Shown: positions 1 through 8,931 of the stretch, one piece after another
Layout: each line of letters opens with the position of its first letter
Numbering within the stretch: position 1 is the first letter of the stretch
Assembly: GCF_938030145.1 (NCBI RefSeq)
Contig: NZ_CALHGM010000045.1
Location: 1 to 64,000, forward strand
Direction of reading: 5' to 3'
DNA from: an uncultured Campylobacter sp.
Lineage (GTDB): Bacteria; Campylobacterota; Campylobacteria; Campylobacterales; Campylobacteraceae
DNA length: 64,000 nucleotides
Translations under genes and position numbers: made by a program
Notes under the pieces: generated by a model
The model's input: only the letters and a program-made list of their open reading frames with translations
What the model was told of the DNA's origin: nothing
Database searches by the model: none

Positions 1-1
1 A

Positions 2-568
2 ATCCAAACTAGACCGCAGAGCTTAAACTCGTGTCTTAACGGACTCTTAAGAAGCAGGGAGATATTTTACGTAATCAAACAAGGGAGGCTTAAGCCACGA
101 AATAAGATAGAAGCGGCGGCATTTTTCTACTTCCAAATTGCGGCAAGCTTTGGCGCAAAGGGCGAGCACTTCGCTATGCCAAAAGGTCGCAGCGCTAAGA
201 ATATTTATAGAGATTTTCGCGTTTATTCACGCAGACTAAAGCGTGCTACTATCGAAAATTTAAGCTACGAGAAGCTTATTAAAGAATATGATAGCGAGGA
301 TAGCTTCTTTTACTTAGATCCGCCGTATGTCGGCACTGAAAATTATTACAAAACGGCAGGCGGATTTAGCAAGCAAGATCACGAAGCTTTGGCTGAAATT
401 TTACGAGGTATCAAAGGCAAATTTATGCTTAGCTACAACGACTGCGAGCTAGTGCGAGAGCTTTATAAGGGCTTTAATATGAAAGAGCTAAAGATTAGCT
501 ATAGCCTCAATAACGCAGCAGAGCGAAAGAGTAGCAGCGAGCTTTTGATTATGAATTATGACGGTTAA
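2..568 (+). CDS. DNA adenine methylase (Dam/D12 class), C-terminal part
   Basis: The reading frame is open from base 2, so the gene starts before the window and only its C-terminal 188 codons are present. It would transfer a methyl group from S-adenosylmethionine to adenine N6. The catalytic motif DPPY lies in the stretch FYLDPPYVGTENYY, and the upstream stretch NKIEAAAFFYFQIAASFGAK is typical of the D12 (Dam) class of phage and orphan methylases. An internal ATG at 176 is a poor start because homology-like sequence continues upstream of it. No restriction partner is visible downstream. It may be the edge of another phage or island remnant. Confidence 0.8.
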   Translation: MQTRPQSLNSCLNGLLRSREIFYVIKQGRLKPRNKIEAAAFFYFQIAASFGAKGEHFAMPKGRSAKNIYRDFRVYSRRLKRATIENLSYEKLIKEYDSEDSFFYLDPPYVGTENYYKTAGGFSKQDHEALAEILRGIKGKFMLSYNDCELVRELYKGFNMKELKISYSLNNAAERKSSSELLIMNYDG

Positions 569-1241
569 AGGCTTTTTAAACGATCTTTATACTAAGCTTT
601 TAAAAGGTGTTTTAAGACCGTTTTAAAATAAAATTTGCATTTCAAATCAAAGTGGGAATTTACCTGAATTTACTCCACTTTGATTTTAAGCGTAAATTCA
701 CTTTGATTTGAAAAGCGGTTTTACATTATTTACAGGCTACTTCGAGTTAGTTTTAAGCTTGATCTACCCATTTACAGATCGATTTTGCTTGCTTTGCAAT
801 GAATAATTTTACTTATTTATTGACAAATTCCCATTCCCTTGTGAATTGATTTTATTTACTTCGCAAATTAATTATCCCGTGCGATCTTCTTCGGATATTT
901 TTGCCATATCAGCTGTGATTACATAGCTACTCGCTAGTTTGCACAATTTTTTCTCTTTCAGGGATGCACTAAGATTATGATGAAATCCCTATATCGCGAT
1001 GGATAAGTCTATGACAAGTTAAAATTCTGTCAATAAAATCCACAGCATGGATTAAATTCTAAACTTCTGAAATACTGAAATTTTAAAATCGCTATCCATC
1101 GCCATTATCGCAATATGCGGAATCTCAGCAATAAAATTTAAAGACGAAATTTCACGAAATTTCATAAAATCCCATAAAGCTCCGCAAAATTTCTATACTA
1201 ATTTCGATCTCGCCGTATTATCATCTAGCTAGCCCTGTCAT
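569..1241. other. Intergenic region, no supported gene
   Basis: 673 bp between the methylase fragment and a Sel1 gene. It holds the inverted repeats listed at 642-711 and otherwise AT-rich sequence. One minus-strand reading around 880-985 translates without stops for about 35 codons but has no start or ribosome site, so it is not called. A decayed mobile-element tail is possible. Confidence 0.5.
642..711. repeat. Three copies of a 12-13 bp word in opposing orientation
   Basis: TCAAATCAAAGTGG at 642-655 is followed by its reverse complement form at 675-687 and again at 699-711. The first copy can pair with either later copy, giving two mutually exclusive hairpins just downstream of the methylase fragment. 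It could act as a terminator, although no clean T-run follows. Confidence 0.6.
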
Positions 1242-1928
1242 CTATTTAGTAGCATTAGCCTCGCTTGCATTTATTTTATTCATCGCAGCTACTACGTTGC
1301 AGCTAAACTCAACTCCCAGCTTGCAGGCTTTGTCGTAGTAGATCATCGCCTTATTCAGATCCGGCTCGCCAAATTCCTTCTTTGAATACGCTAGCCCGAC
1401 CCTTTGGCATCCCTCTGCCAAAGCGGCATCGCAAGATTTGAGGAAAAACTTAAGAGCGCCCTGATAATCTTTTTCTTCGTAGCTAGCGACCGCAGCATTT
1501 AAGCAGCCCTCGCCTAATCCCAAATCGCATGATTTGGCAAAAAACGCAAATGTATTTTTCTTATCCGCATTTTTATAAGAGATTATCGCGGCGTTGTAGC
1601 AAGCTTTGGCGGCTCCCAGCTCGCACGCTTTGGAATAAAACCGCGCGGACTTGCCCTTATCTTTCGTAGTTTTATATAAATTTTGCTCGTCGTAATATAA
1701 ATCCCCCGCGATAGCACAGCTATTTTCTAGCCCCGCTTCACAAGCTTTTTCAAATGGCTTTTTTGCTGCCTCATAATCGCGCTCCTCAAGCAAATATGCT
1801 CCATAGTCTTCGCACGAATTAGCCCTACCGATGCTGCATCCGACAAACGAAATCGCCTGCGGGAAAAATATCTGCGCGAGCAAGTAGACTGCTACGATTA
1901 GTGCGGCAATCGACGCTAAAATTTTCAT
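1242..1928 (-). CDS. Sel1/Hcp-type cysteine-rich repeat protein
   Basis: A 228-residue protein with one N-terminal hydrophobic segment (about residues 3-25) that is a signal or membrane anchor. Five to six helical repeats follow, each with the Hcp signature of two cysteines about eight residues apart (for example KACELGAAKAC). Sel1-like repeats form superhelical protein-binding scaffolds; Helicobacter and Campylobacter carry many as exported proteins. The start has a good AGGAG ribosome site in AAAAGGAGCAAAAATG. Two further members lie at 13365-14147 and 22195-22797. The binding partner cannot be told from sequence. Confidence 0.85.
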   Translation of the reverse strand: MKILASIAALIVAVYLLAQIFFPQAISFVGCSIGRANSCEDYGAYLLEERDYEAAKKPFEKACEAGLENSCAIAGDLYYDEQNLYKTTKDKGKSARFYSKACELGAAKACYNAAIISYKNADKKNTFAFFAKSCDLGLGEGCLNAAVASYEEKDYQGALKFFLKSCDAALAEGCQRVGLAYSKKEFGEPDLNKAMIYYDKACKLGVEFSCNVVAAMNKINASEANATK

Positions 1929-2131
1929 TTTTGCTCCTTTTAAATTTTAAAAATAATTATAGCAAAAAGCGAGGGATAAAATTTTAATTTTTGATAATAG
2001 CTGTGAAATTTCCGGCGAATTCTTGTAAAATTCCTATCAAAATCCTAAGCAAAATTTTAAATAAAATTTTAAACGGAGCTTTGAGCTGAATTTCAAAAAG
2101 ACAAATTAAAATTTTACTTGCAAGATTATTT

Positions 2132-2600
2132 TTATGGCTGGCTATCCCACTTTTTTACTCGCACGTCTATATGACTGTCCACGGCTATAGTATTTATAAC
2201 TAGGACTAAAACGTATTTAATCCTTGAGGTCTTAAGCACCTGCAGCCTCTGCAATGGCGATTTATCAGGGCGATAATCTAGTGTGTAAAATATTTTGCCA
2301 TATACCAAGCCCGTAGCAAGCATCTTGCCACGCCCTAGAAAACTTTTGAAAATTTCGCATTGCTGCTTAGAAATTTTAAAAAATTTTATGCCGCTAGCCT
2401 TTAAATTTTAGCTTAGAAATCGGCTTGCCTATGTCAAAATCGCGGGCGTAATGCGTCTTTAGGCGTTTTGGCTCCAATACCCAGGCTTCTTAGATCTACA
2501 CCACTTAGATATATGAGCCTTAAAATAATTTAGGCCGCGCAGTATCTGTATCGCGCATGTAAATTTCATCTATGTAGACTGCGATTACGATTTCAGCCGT
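2132..2600 (-). pseudogene. Decayed unidentified gene
   Basis: Minus-strand translation gives protein-like blocks separated by stops and frame changes. Near 2600-2530 there is a block reading AVYIDEIYMRDTDTARPKLF. Next come two overlapping readings around 2500-2400 (YLSGVDLRSLGIGAKTPKD and RLKTHYARDFDIGKPISK). Last is a 63-codon ORF at 2132-2323 that begins MLATGLVYGKIFYTLDYRP and has no ribosome site. Codon-like composition across all blocks suggests one gene that has been broken. I do not recognise the family; a DUF3592-like protein is a weak possibility. Confidence 0.35.
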
Positions 2601-2694
2601 GCAAGCCCAGCTCGTAAAATTCTGCTAGTTTTAAAACCCAAATGCCACGTAGAATTGCTTTACTTCAAAATTTATTCGCTGCAAGCCGCGCTCC

Positions 2695-3063
2695 CTAGCG
2701 CTCAAACTCTATCACAGCCTCCTCCTCGCCGAACCACATCACCGAGTTTTTCATATCGCAAAACTTCGCCTCGTCCGCCATCAACTCCGCTAGCACCGCT
2801 CGCGCTACCTCGCTGTTTCGTGCGTCCGCAAACGCCTGCACGCTTTCATACCATAGCTCGCCCATCGCGTCGTAGCCAAACGCCGCCGTCTCACGCTTGG
2901 TGCTCTGCCCATCGGGAAAGACGGGAATAGTTTTTGCGTAACGGATAATATTTAGCTCTTTTTGATTAGCCAAAACCTTTTGCGAATGCGCCGCCCAGTG
3001 CGCCAAAAACTCCTGCTGCGTGATGTTCGGCGCCCTTTTTACTAACATCGTGATCTTAAACAT
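2695..3063 (-). CDS. EthD-like dimeric alpha/beta barrel protein
   Basis: 122 residues. It opens with MFKITMLVKRAPNITQQEFL followed by HWAAHSQKV, the pattern of the EthD branch of the ferredoxin-like dimeric barrel superfamily, whose members include small monooxygenases and degradation accessory proteins. The length suits a single domain. It has a GGGAGCG ribosome site before ATG. It stands alone between intergenic stretches. The substrate is unknown, and the family assignment rests on the N-terminal pattern. Confidence 0.65.
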   Translation of the reverse strand: MFKITMLVKRAPNITQQEFLAHWAAHSQKVLANQKELNIIRYAKTIPVFPDGQSTKRETAAFGYDAMGELWYESVQAFADARNSEVARAVLAELMADEAKFCDMKNSVMWFGEEEAVIEFER

Positions 3064-3510
3064 AACCGCTCCCTAAATGAAATTTATCGCAAAATTTGCG
3101 CCCTATTCTATGATGCATACGCGTTTTTGCAATTTTGCTTAGCGTTCTTTGCGTCTAAATAGACCTTGAAAAAACTTAAATAGCAGCCGTGCGCGCGAGC
3201 ACAAATCGCCAAAAATGCATAAACCTCGCCGATTAAAACTTAAATCGCTGTCAATCTCACTCGGTTTGACTGTCTATGGAGTAATTTTACGGCTACCGCC
3301 AAAATAAATTCCGCAGGCTCTTTGCGGGCAAATCAAAATTCTGCCGAGCTTTAGCAGACGATGAAAATTTTACCGACTTTTGACGCGCATAAATTCCGTC
3401 CGTTTAGGCGGGCAAGATAAAATTTTGCAAGCATTAAGTGATCGGCAAAACAGACGAGTGGCAATTCTTTCTTGCGCAGCTGCGCGCGAATTGCGTTGCT
3501 GCACGCGCGC
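3064..3510. other. Intergenic region, nothing recognised
   Basis: 447 bp with no convincing ORF. The sequence is moderately GC-rich with scattered AAATT words, as in other gaps of this chromosome. Confidence 0.5.
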
Positions 3511-3903
3511 CTAGCCCTTGCTCGCCAAAAACCTCTGTAAAATTATCGTCGCGGCGATGCTATCAAAGCGCGCGTCCTTGCCGCCGCCCTTAGCGCCTTT
3601 ACTCGCAAACTCCGCCGCTTCGGCGCTCGAAAAGCTCTCGTCTTGAAATTTTATCTCGCCGTCAAAATCCAGCAGCGAGGCAAAGTGCCGTATGCGCCTG
3701 CTCATCTCCTCCTCGCTCGCCCCGCCGCGCGGCACGCCCAGCACGAGCACGCTGGCGCCCTTTTCGCGTAGCAGTTCGCTTAGCTCACGCGCGGCTTGGG
3801 TGCGGTTTTTGCGCAGGATCGGCTCGCACGGAAGCGGCGTCTTATCATCCGGTGCCGCCGCCACGCCGATACGTTTAAGCCCAAGATCGATCGCAACTAT
3901 CAA
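3511..3903 (-). CDS. ruvX: Putative pre-16S rRNA nuclease YqgF (RuvX)
   Basis: 130 residues, the normal size for the YqgF/RuvX family of RNase H-fold nucleases that act in 16S rRNA 5' maturation (also described as a Holliday-junction resolvase homologue). The N-terminal metal-binding aspartate is in IVAIDLGLKRIGVA, the middle motif is VLGVPRG, and the acidic C-terminal helix reads DARFDSIAATIILQ. It is last in a leftward run ilvC - deacetylase - dprA - ruvX that matches C. jejuni gene order. Confidence 0.9.
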   Translation of the reverse strand: MIVAIDLGLKRIGVAAAPDDKTPLPCEPILRKNRTQAARELSELLREKGASVLVLGVPRGGASEEEMSRRIRHFASLLDFDGEIKFQDESFSSAEAAEFASKGAKGGGKDARFDSIAATIILQRFLASKG

Positions 3904-4099
3904 ATTTCATCCTTTTAATTCGGCTTTAGCAAGCCGCGCGGGTTTGTTTTAAGCTCTAGCGCTACTTGCGGAAAGTAAAATTTTACCGAGCCGCCTTTTT
4001 CTAAATTTAAACATCGGCTGCGCAGACTACGCGCCGTGCAAACAGACCATACCGGCGAGCGCGCCGATCAAACCACGGCAAGCAAGCGCCCGCCGCCGG

Positions 4100-4888
4100 C
4101 TACTTTGCCACTATCTTTGCGCCTAAAATTTCGATCCTGCCTTCAAGCTCGTATTCGTAAATTTTATCGCCGAAGCGCTCGATCGCCGCTTGCAGATCGG
4201 AATTTAGCGCTAAAAATTCCATCACTTCATCCTGCGCGCGCTCGGTGTTTTGCGGCGTCTGCGGAGCTAAAGAAGCTACGAACTCGCCAAAATCCGCGAT
4301 CAGCCGCGCCTGAGATTTTGCGAGCAGATCGTTCGTGCCCGCGCTCTCGTCTATGCGGTGCGGCAGCACGTAGACGGGTACGCCCATCTCGCGGGCCAGG
4401 CGCGCGCTTTGCAGCGAGCCGCTGCGGGGCTCGGCTTGAGCGACGATGAGCGCTTCGGATAGCGCCACGACGATACGGTTGCGCTGCAAAAACTGAAACC
4501 CGCGCGCGCTCACGCCGTCCTCATACTCACTAAGCGCGAGGCTGCGCTCGTAAATTTTGCCGATCATAGCGGCGTTTTGTGCGGGATAAATTTGATCAAG
4601 GCCGTTTCCAAAAACCGCGATCGTGTTTGGAAACGCCCCTTCGTGCGCGGCTATGTCGCAGCCGATCGCCGCGCCGCTTACGACGCAAAAGTCCGCATCG
4701 CTCAAAGCGCGCGCAAGCCGCAGGATCAAATTTTTGCTATAAACGCTCATCTTGCGCGAGCCCACGATCGAGATGCGGCGCTTTTGTAACATCGCCGGCT
4801 CGCCCCTAAAATACAGCCGCGCGGGCTCGCTTGCGCCAAGCCTTGCTAGGCTTAGAATTTTAAAACCGAGCTCACTCGTAGTACTCAT
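4100..4888 (-). CDS. dprA: DNA-processing protein DprA
   Basis: 262 residues. DprA binds incoming single-stranded DNA during natural transformation and loads RecA. The Rossmann-fold core is clear: SIVGSRKMSVYSK near residue 40, VVSGAAIGCDIAAHEGA near residue 70, and QRNRIVVALSEALIVAQAE near 135. The protein is shorter than many DprA proteins because it lacks an N-terminal SAM-like domain, as in C. jejuni. Its start overlaps the end of the deacetylase gene by 17 bp, implying cotranscription. Confidence 0.92.
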   Translation of the reverse strand: MSTTSELGFKILSLARLGASEPARLYFRGEPAMLQKRRISIVGSRKMSVYSKNLILRLARALSDADFCVVSGAAIGCDIAAHEGAFPNTIAVFGNGLDQIYPAQNAAMIGKIYERSLALSEYEDGVSARGFQFLQRNRIVVALSEALIVAQAEPRSGSLQSARLAREMGVPVYVLPHRIDESAGTNDLLAKSQARLIADFGEFVASLAPQTPQNTERAQDEVMEFLALNSDLQAAIERFGDKIYEYELEGRIEILGAKIVAK

Positions 4889-6062
4889 AAATTTCGTCCA
4901 AATAGACCAAATCGACCTCGCCTAGGATGTCGGCGCTGTTTGCAAGCGCGCGCATAGTGGAGCTTTTGGGATGGCCGATAGCGATGGCGTAACCCTGCTT
5001 TTTAGCAAGCGTCACGGCTTCGCGCAGCTTTTTGCGCACTGCAGCGACGCTGTTTTGATTATCTAAAAACACATCGCGATGCACGTATCGCATACCGAGC
5101 CCATTCATCGCCGCCTTAGCCTTGGTAGCGGGGCTCGTGCGCGAGTCGATAAATAAAAATCCATGCTCGTTCATCGCGCGCAGCAGGTTTTGCATCGCGC
5201 GCTCGTCGGCGGTAAATTTAGAACCGGTGTGGTTGTTTATAAATTTAGCATTTGGAAAGTCCGCGCGCAGCTTCGCTATGACGCCGCGCAGCTTCTCGTA
5301 ATTATCCGAGGCTCGCAGCGTCGCGGAGTTATTTTTAGCAGAGCTCGCCTCCATCGGCAGGTGGATCGCGTAATGCTCGAAGCCGCGAGCGAGCGAGCGC
5401 GTGTCATTGCGCTGATACTCGGGCGGGAAGATGGACGGCGTCACGCGCACGGGCAAAGCGGCGATCTTTTGCGCCTGCTCGTCGGTGCCTACGTCGTCGA
5501 TGATGATCGCTAGCTTTGCGCGAGAGCCTGCGGGCAAAGCCTTGCGCGGCGATTTAGAAAGATCGTCCGCGCTGCTAGAAGCAGGACTTTGCGCGGTAAA
5601 ATTTATGGAATTTTCTAAAGCGGAATTTGCCGCGGTAAAATTTACGTCAGGTCCTTCACCCGCCGAATTTGCAGCGGCGGAATTTACGGAAGCCGTAGAA
5701 TTTACGGAATTTTGCGAATCGCCGTTTGCAGAATTTTGTCCTGCGAAATTCTGTCGTGCGGGCTCGATGCTCATCTTAGGCGCGGTTACGTTTTGCTCGG
5801 CGATCTTATCAAGCTCCTTTTGAATCAGGGCTTCCTTCTGTGCAGCGCTTAAACGCGGCTTTTTACCGCGAGGATCGGAAGGGCTTTCGGGGGTTTGTTT
5901 GCGCGAGCTTTGCTGCAACGCAGCTTTATTGCCCGAAAATACGAGATCTAAAACCGCGTAGGTAACCGCACCGCTTAAAAAGCATAAGATTACGACAAAG
6001 GCGATCGTTGCGTAGTTGATCGGGCGCTTTTTGCGGCGCCCGCGTGGATTTGTATTAGCCAA
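4872..6062 (-). CDS. Divergent polysaccharide deacetylase family protein with low-complexity linker
   Basis: 396 residues: a short basic N-terminus, one membrane segment (about residues 17-40), a long linker, and a C-terminal divergent polysaccharide deacetylase domain starting at LAIIIDDVG and containing FPNAKFINNHTGSKFT and FIDSRT. It probably acts on envelope glycans from an inner-membrane anchor. The linker at about residues 95-170 is an Asn/Ser/Ala-rich run with repeated NF and NS pairs (QNFAGQNSANGD, NFTAANSALENS), the same kind of insertion seen in proC, argS and ribE here. Homologues sit beside dprA in C. jejuni. Confidence 0.85.
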   Translation of the reverse strand: MANTNPRGRRKKRPINYATIAFVVILCFLSGAVTYAVLDLVFSGNKAALQQSSRKQTPESPSDPRGKKPRLSAAQKEALIQKELDKIAEQNVTAPKMSIEPARQNFAGQNSANGDSQNSVNSTASVNSAAANSAGEGPDVNFTAANSALENSINFTAQSPASSSADDLSKSPRKALPAGSRAKLAIIIDDVGTDEQAQKIAALPVRVTPSIFPPEYQRNDTRSLARGFEHYAIHLPMEASSAKNNSATLRASDNYEKLRGVIAKLRADFPNAKFINNHTGSKFTADERAMQNLLRAMNEHGFLFIDSRTSPATKAKAAMNGLGMRYVHRDVFLDNQNSVAAVRKKLREAVTLAKKQGYAIAIGHPKSSTMRALANSADILGEVDLVYLDEIYEYYE

Positions 6063-6075
6063 AGCTCAGCCGAAA

Positions 6076-7098
6076 TCAGTTTTTATCTTTATTTACGAGC
6101 TTGCCTTTGGCGATCCACGGCATCATCGCGCGAAGCTTCTCGCCGGTTTTGCTAAGCAAACTGTTTGCTGTGATATTGCGCTCGGCGTTCATCCGTACAT
6201 AGCCCGCCTTGCGCTCAAGAATGAAGTCTTTTGCAAATTTACCGTTTTGGATCTCCTTTAGCACCTCTTTCATCGCCGCTTTGCTGCTTTCGTTTACGAC
6301 GCGGTTTCCGCTTACGTAATCGCCGTATTCTGCGGTGTTTGAGATCGAGTAGCGCATATCCGCCATACCGCCTTGATAGATGAGATCCACGATCAGCTTC
6401 ATCTCGTGCTGGCACTCGAAATACGCCATCTCAGGCTCATATCCAGCCTCTACAAGGGTCTCAAAGCCCGCGTTGATGAGCGCGCAAAGTCCGCCGCAAA
6501 GTACAGCCTGTTCGCCGAAAAGATCGGTCTCAGTCTCTGCTTTGAAGGTCGTTTCGATGATGCCGGTGCGGCCGCCGCCGATCGCACTTGCGTAACTTAG
6601 AGCAAGCTCTTTGGCTCTGCCGCTTTCGTTTTGCGAAACGGCGATCAGCATCGGCACGCCGCCGCCGCTTACAAACTCGTTGCGGACGGTGTGACCCGGG
6701 GCTTTCGGAGCGATCATAATGCAGTCGATGCCCTTTGGAGGGACGATCTGTCCGAAGTGGATATTAAAACCGTGCGCGAACGCGATCGCGTTGCCCTCGC
6801 TTAAGCTCGGCTCGATCTCCGCTTTGAAAATGTCGCCTTGAAACTCATCGGGCGTTAGGATCATCACAAGATCAGCTGCCTTCGTAGCCTCGCCGACGCT
6901 CATTACTTTAAAGCCCTTTGCCTCGGCCTTACTCCAGCTCGCGCCACCCTTTTTTAGGCCCACGATAACTTCTACGCCGCTATCTCGCAAATTTTCGGCG
7001 TGAGCGTGTCCTTGCGAGCCAAAGCCGATCATAGCGACCTTTTTGGCCTTAATCAAACCCAAATCGCAATCTTTGTCATAAAAAACATTTATTGCCAT
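6076..7098 (-). CDS. ilvC: Ketol-acid reductoisomerase (NADP+)
   Basis: 340 residues, class I length. It converts acetolactate and acetohydroxybutyrate to dihydroxy acids in valine and isoleucine synthesis. The NADPH-binding glycine motif is in MIGFGSQGHAHAENLRDSG near residue 23, and the acidic Mg-binding residues lie in the C-terminal knotted domain (ETDLFGEQAVLCGG). It is 13 bp upstream of the deacetylase gene, and the order matches C. jejuni. The start is preceded by AAAAAAGGATGCGTT. Confidence 0.97.
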   Translation of the reverse strand: MAINVFYDKDCDLGLIKAKKVAMIGFGSQGHAHAENLRDSGVEVIVGLKKGGASWSKAEAKGFKVMSVGEATKAADLVMILTPDEFQGDIFKAEIEPSLSEGNAIAFAHGFNIHFGQIVPPKGIDCIMIAPKAPGHTVRNEFVSGGGVPMLIAVSQNESGRAKELALSYASAIGGGRTGIIETTFKAETETDLFGEQAVLCGGLCALINAGFETLVEAGYEPEMAYFECQHEMKLIVDLIYQGGMADMRYSISNTAEYGDYVSGNRVVNESSKAAMKEVLKEIQNGKFAKDFILERKAGYVRMNAERNITANSLLSKTGEKLRAMMPWIAKGKLVNKDKN

Positions 7099-7235
7099 AA
7101 CGCATCCTTTTTTAAAAAATTTAGGCGAGATTGTAGCTAAAATTTGCTTTTACGTAGATAAACTGCGCGCCGCAAGGGCGGATAAAGAAATTTTGAGCTA
7201 TCATTGAGGCATAATTTAGCTTTGAAGGAGCGAAA

Positions 7236-8192
7236 ATGAAAGTGGGATTTATCGGCGGCGGAAATATGGGCGAGGCGATGATCGCCGCACTTTGCAAAGC
7301 TGGCGGGCAAAATTGCACGGCGAGCAGAGAGAATTTTGCAGAGGATAAAGAAAATTCCGCGCACGGCGGGCGGAATTTTATGCCCGATGCTCAAAATTTT
7401 ACCGCTTGCGAGCGGAATTCCGTAAATTTAGAGCAGGATTTTACGAGCCACGAACGTGATTCCGCCTGCGCGCAGTCCGGCTCCGATACGAAGCTTCAGG
7501 TCCTAGCTTATGCCAGAAGCAAAAACGAATTTTTGCGCAAGCGCTACGGCGTGCAAATTTTGCAGGACGAGACGCAACTGGCACATGAAGCGGATATGAT
7601 CGTGCTCGCGACCAAGCCCGCCAGCTACGAGGGGATTTTGCACCTGATCGCGCCCGAGCTTGCGGGCAAAATTCTGCTTCTTTTGGCGCCTAATTTCAAG
7701 CTGGAGCGCGCCCAAAATATCGTAGGTGCGGACGTTTTCGTAGCCCGCGCGATGCCAAACGTCGCTGCAGGCATCGGCGCGTCGGCTACGGCGCTGTGCT
7801 ACGGCGAGTATTTTGATGAGGCTAGTCGGGAGATCGTGCGAGCGCTAGCCGCCAAAATCGGTAAATTTTACGAGATAGACGAGGCTGGCTTTGCTGCATT
7901 TACGGGGATTGCAGGTAGCCTGCCTGCGTATGTGTGCGCCTTTATCGAGGCGGCGGCGGACGCGGGCGTGCGGGGCGGACTGCCGCGGGCGCTGTGCTAC
8001 GACGCGGTAGCGGCGGCGGTAGAGGGCACGGCGCGCCTGCTGCAAAGCGGCAAGCGCCCATCGGAGCTCAAAGACGCGGTTTGCTCGCCTGCGGGCACGA
8101 CGATAGAGGGACTCGCGGCGCTCGAGGCAGCGGGGTTTCGCGCAGCGGTGATGGCGGCGATCGAGGCGTGCATCGCCAAAGCTCGCAGTTAG
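7236..8192 (+). CDS. proC: Pyrroline-5-carboxylate reductase with a heptad-repeat insertion
   Basis: 318 residues against about 255-270 usual. The enzyme makes proline from pyrroline-5-carboxylate. The NAD(P)H site is VGFIGGGNMGEAMI at the N-terminus, ARAMPN lies mid-protein, and the C-terminal motif is SPAGTTIEGLAALE. The excess length is an insertion at residues about 24-85, between the first helix and the second strand of the Rossmann fold. In it an N/D-F/S pair recurs exactly every seven residues (positions 26, 33, 40, 47, 54, 61, 68, 75). The frame stays open, so the enzyme may still be functional with a surface loop. Ribosome site GAAGGAG. Confidence 0.93.
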   Translation: MKVGFIGGGNMGEAMIAALCKAGGQNCTASRENFAEDKENSAHGGRNFMPDAQNFTACERNSVNLEQDFTSHERDSACAQSGSDTKLQVLAYARSKNEFLRKRYGVQILQDETQLAHEADMIVLATKPASYEGILHLIAPELAGKILLLLAPNFKLERAQNIVGADVFVARAMPNVAAGIGASATALCYGEYFDEASREIVRALAAKIGKFYEIDEAGFAAFTGIAGSLPAYVCAFIEAAADAGVRGGLPRALCYDAVAAAVEGTARLLQSGKRPSELKDAVCSPAGTTIEGLAALEAAGFRAAVMAAIEACIAKARS

Positions 8193-8931
8193 CCTCGCCG
8201 CACCTCGTCGGTTTCGGATTTCAAACATAGCGCTTTCGCAGTCGCGCTAATATCGGAATTCTGTGCGGGCGCGCTAGCTAGAATTTTGTCTTATTTTTAA
8301 ATCAAACGAGCTTGCCCGCTTTAGTTGCAGCAGAATTCGCGAGCCTTATGACAAGTGAGCCGGTAAGCTCGTATCGCATTTAAAATTTTAAAATTTAGAG
8401 ATTTTAGTTCAAAATTTTTACGCTTAAAATTTTAAATTTATAGGATTATAAATTTAGTGATCGCAACAGAGCTAAATTTTGATTTTTAGTAGAGCAAACT
8501 TGGCGTCCACAACCATTAAAATCAAAATTTAGCGCAGCATAGGTAGATGCGCCCACGACTGCGAACTTGCTGGATAAAAAATCAAGCCAAGAACGCAAGC
8601 GCTAAAAGAGTGCATCCTGCGCTACGGTCTTATTAAGGCAAACACAAGCCGCAAAATTTCACCGTTCACGAGAGCAGCAAACCAAAGCGAGTCGCGCCGA
8701 GCAATGTTTTACTACCAAAGCAAGCTGCAAATCAAAACACATTCCGCCGCCCGCCGAGCAAGCCTCAAATCAAAACCGCATGTCATCGCGGAGCGAGCCT
8801 TAAATTTAAACTACGCTTCGCCGCCGAGCTGCAAACCAAACCCGTGCGCCAAATCCTGCCGAGCTGCGCAATAAAATTTGACTTTCATTTAGCCAAAACT
8901 TCGCACGCAAAGCCGCGATAAGCAAGTAAGA
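8193..8931. other. Long intergenic region with degenerate repeats
   Basis: 739 bp without a supported gene. It holds a perfect 16-bp inverted repeat (8471-8533). The right half, about 8690-8860, has loosely tandem words built from CAAATCAAAAC or CAAACCAAA followed by GCCG and GAGC. No promoter stands out. Confidence 0.5.
8471..8533. repeat. Perfect 16-bp inverted repeat, 31-bp spacer
   Basis: GCTAAATTTTGATTTT at 8471-8486 is exactly reverse-complementary to 8518-8533. It could be a bidirectional terminator between the convergent proC and 8932-9570 genes, or the ends of a tiny MITE-like element. The spacer has no coding content. Confidence 0.7.

Noticed and set aside
880..985. Minus-strand stretch that translates to a plausible 35-residue peptide
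   Set aside because: No start codon and no ribosome site; cannot be tied to a family.
2655..2930. 91-codon plus-strand ORF over the EthD-like gene
   Set aside because: Pro/Ser/Arg-rich shadow translation; the minus strand has the recognisable protein.
5431..5823. 130-codon plus-strand ORF opposite the deacetylase linker
   Set aside because: It is the antisense of the low-complexity linker of a clear gene; no ribosome site, repetitive translation.
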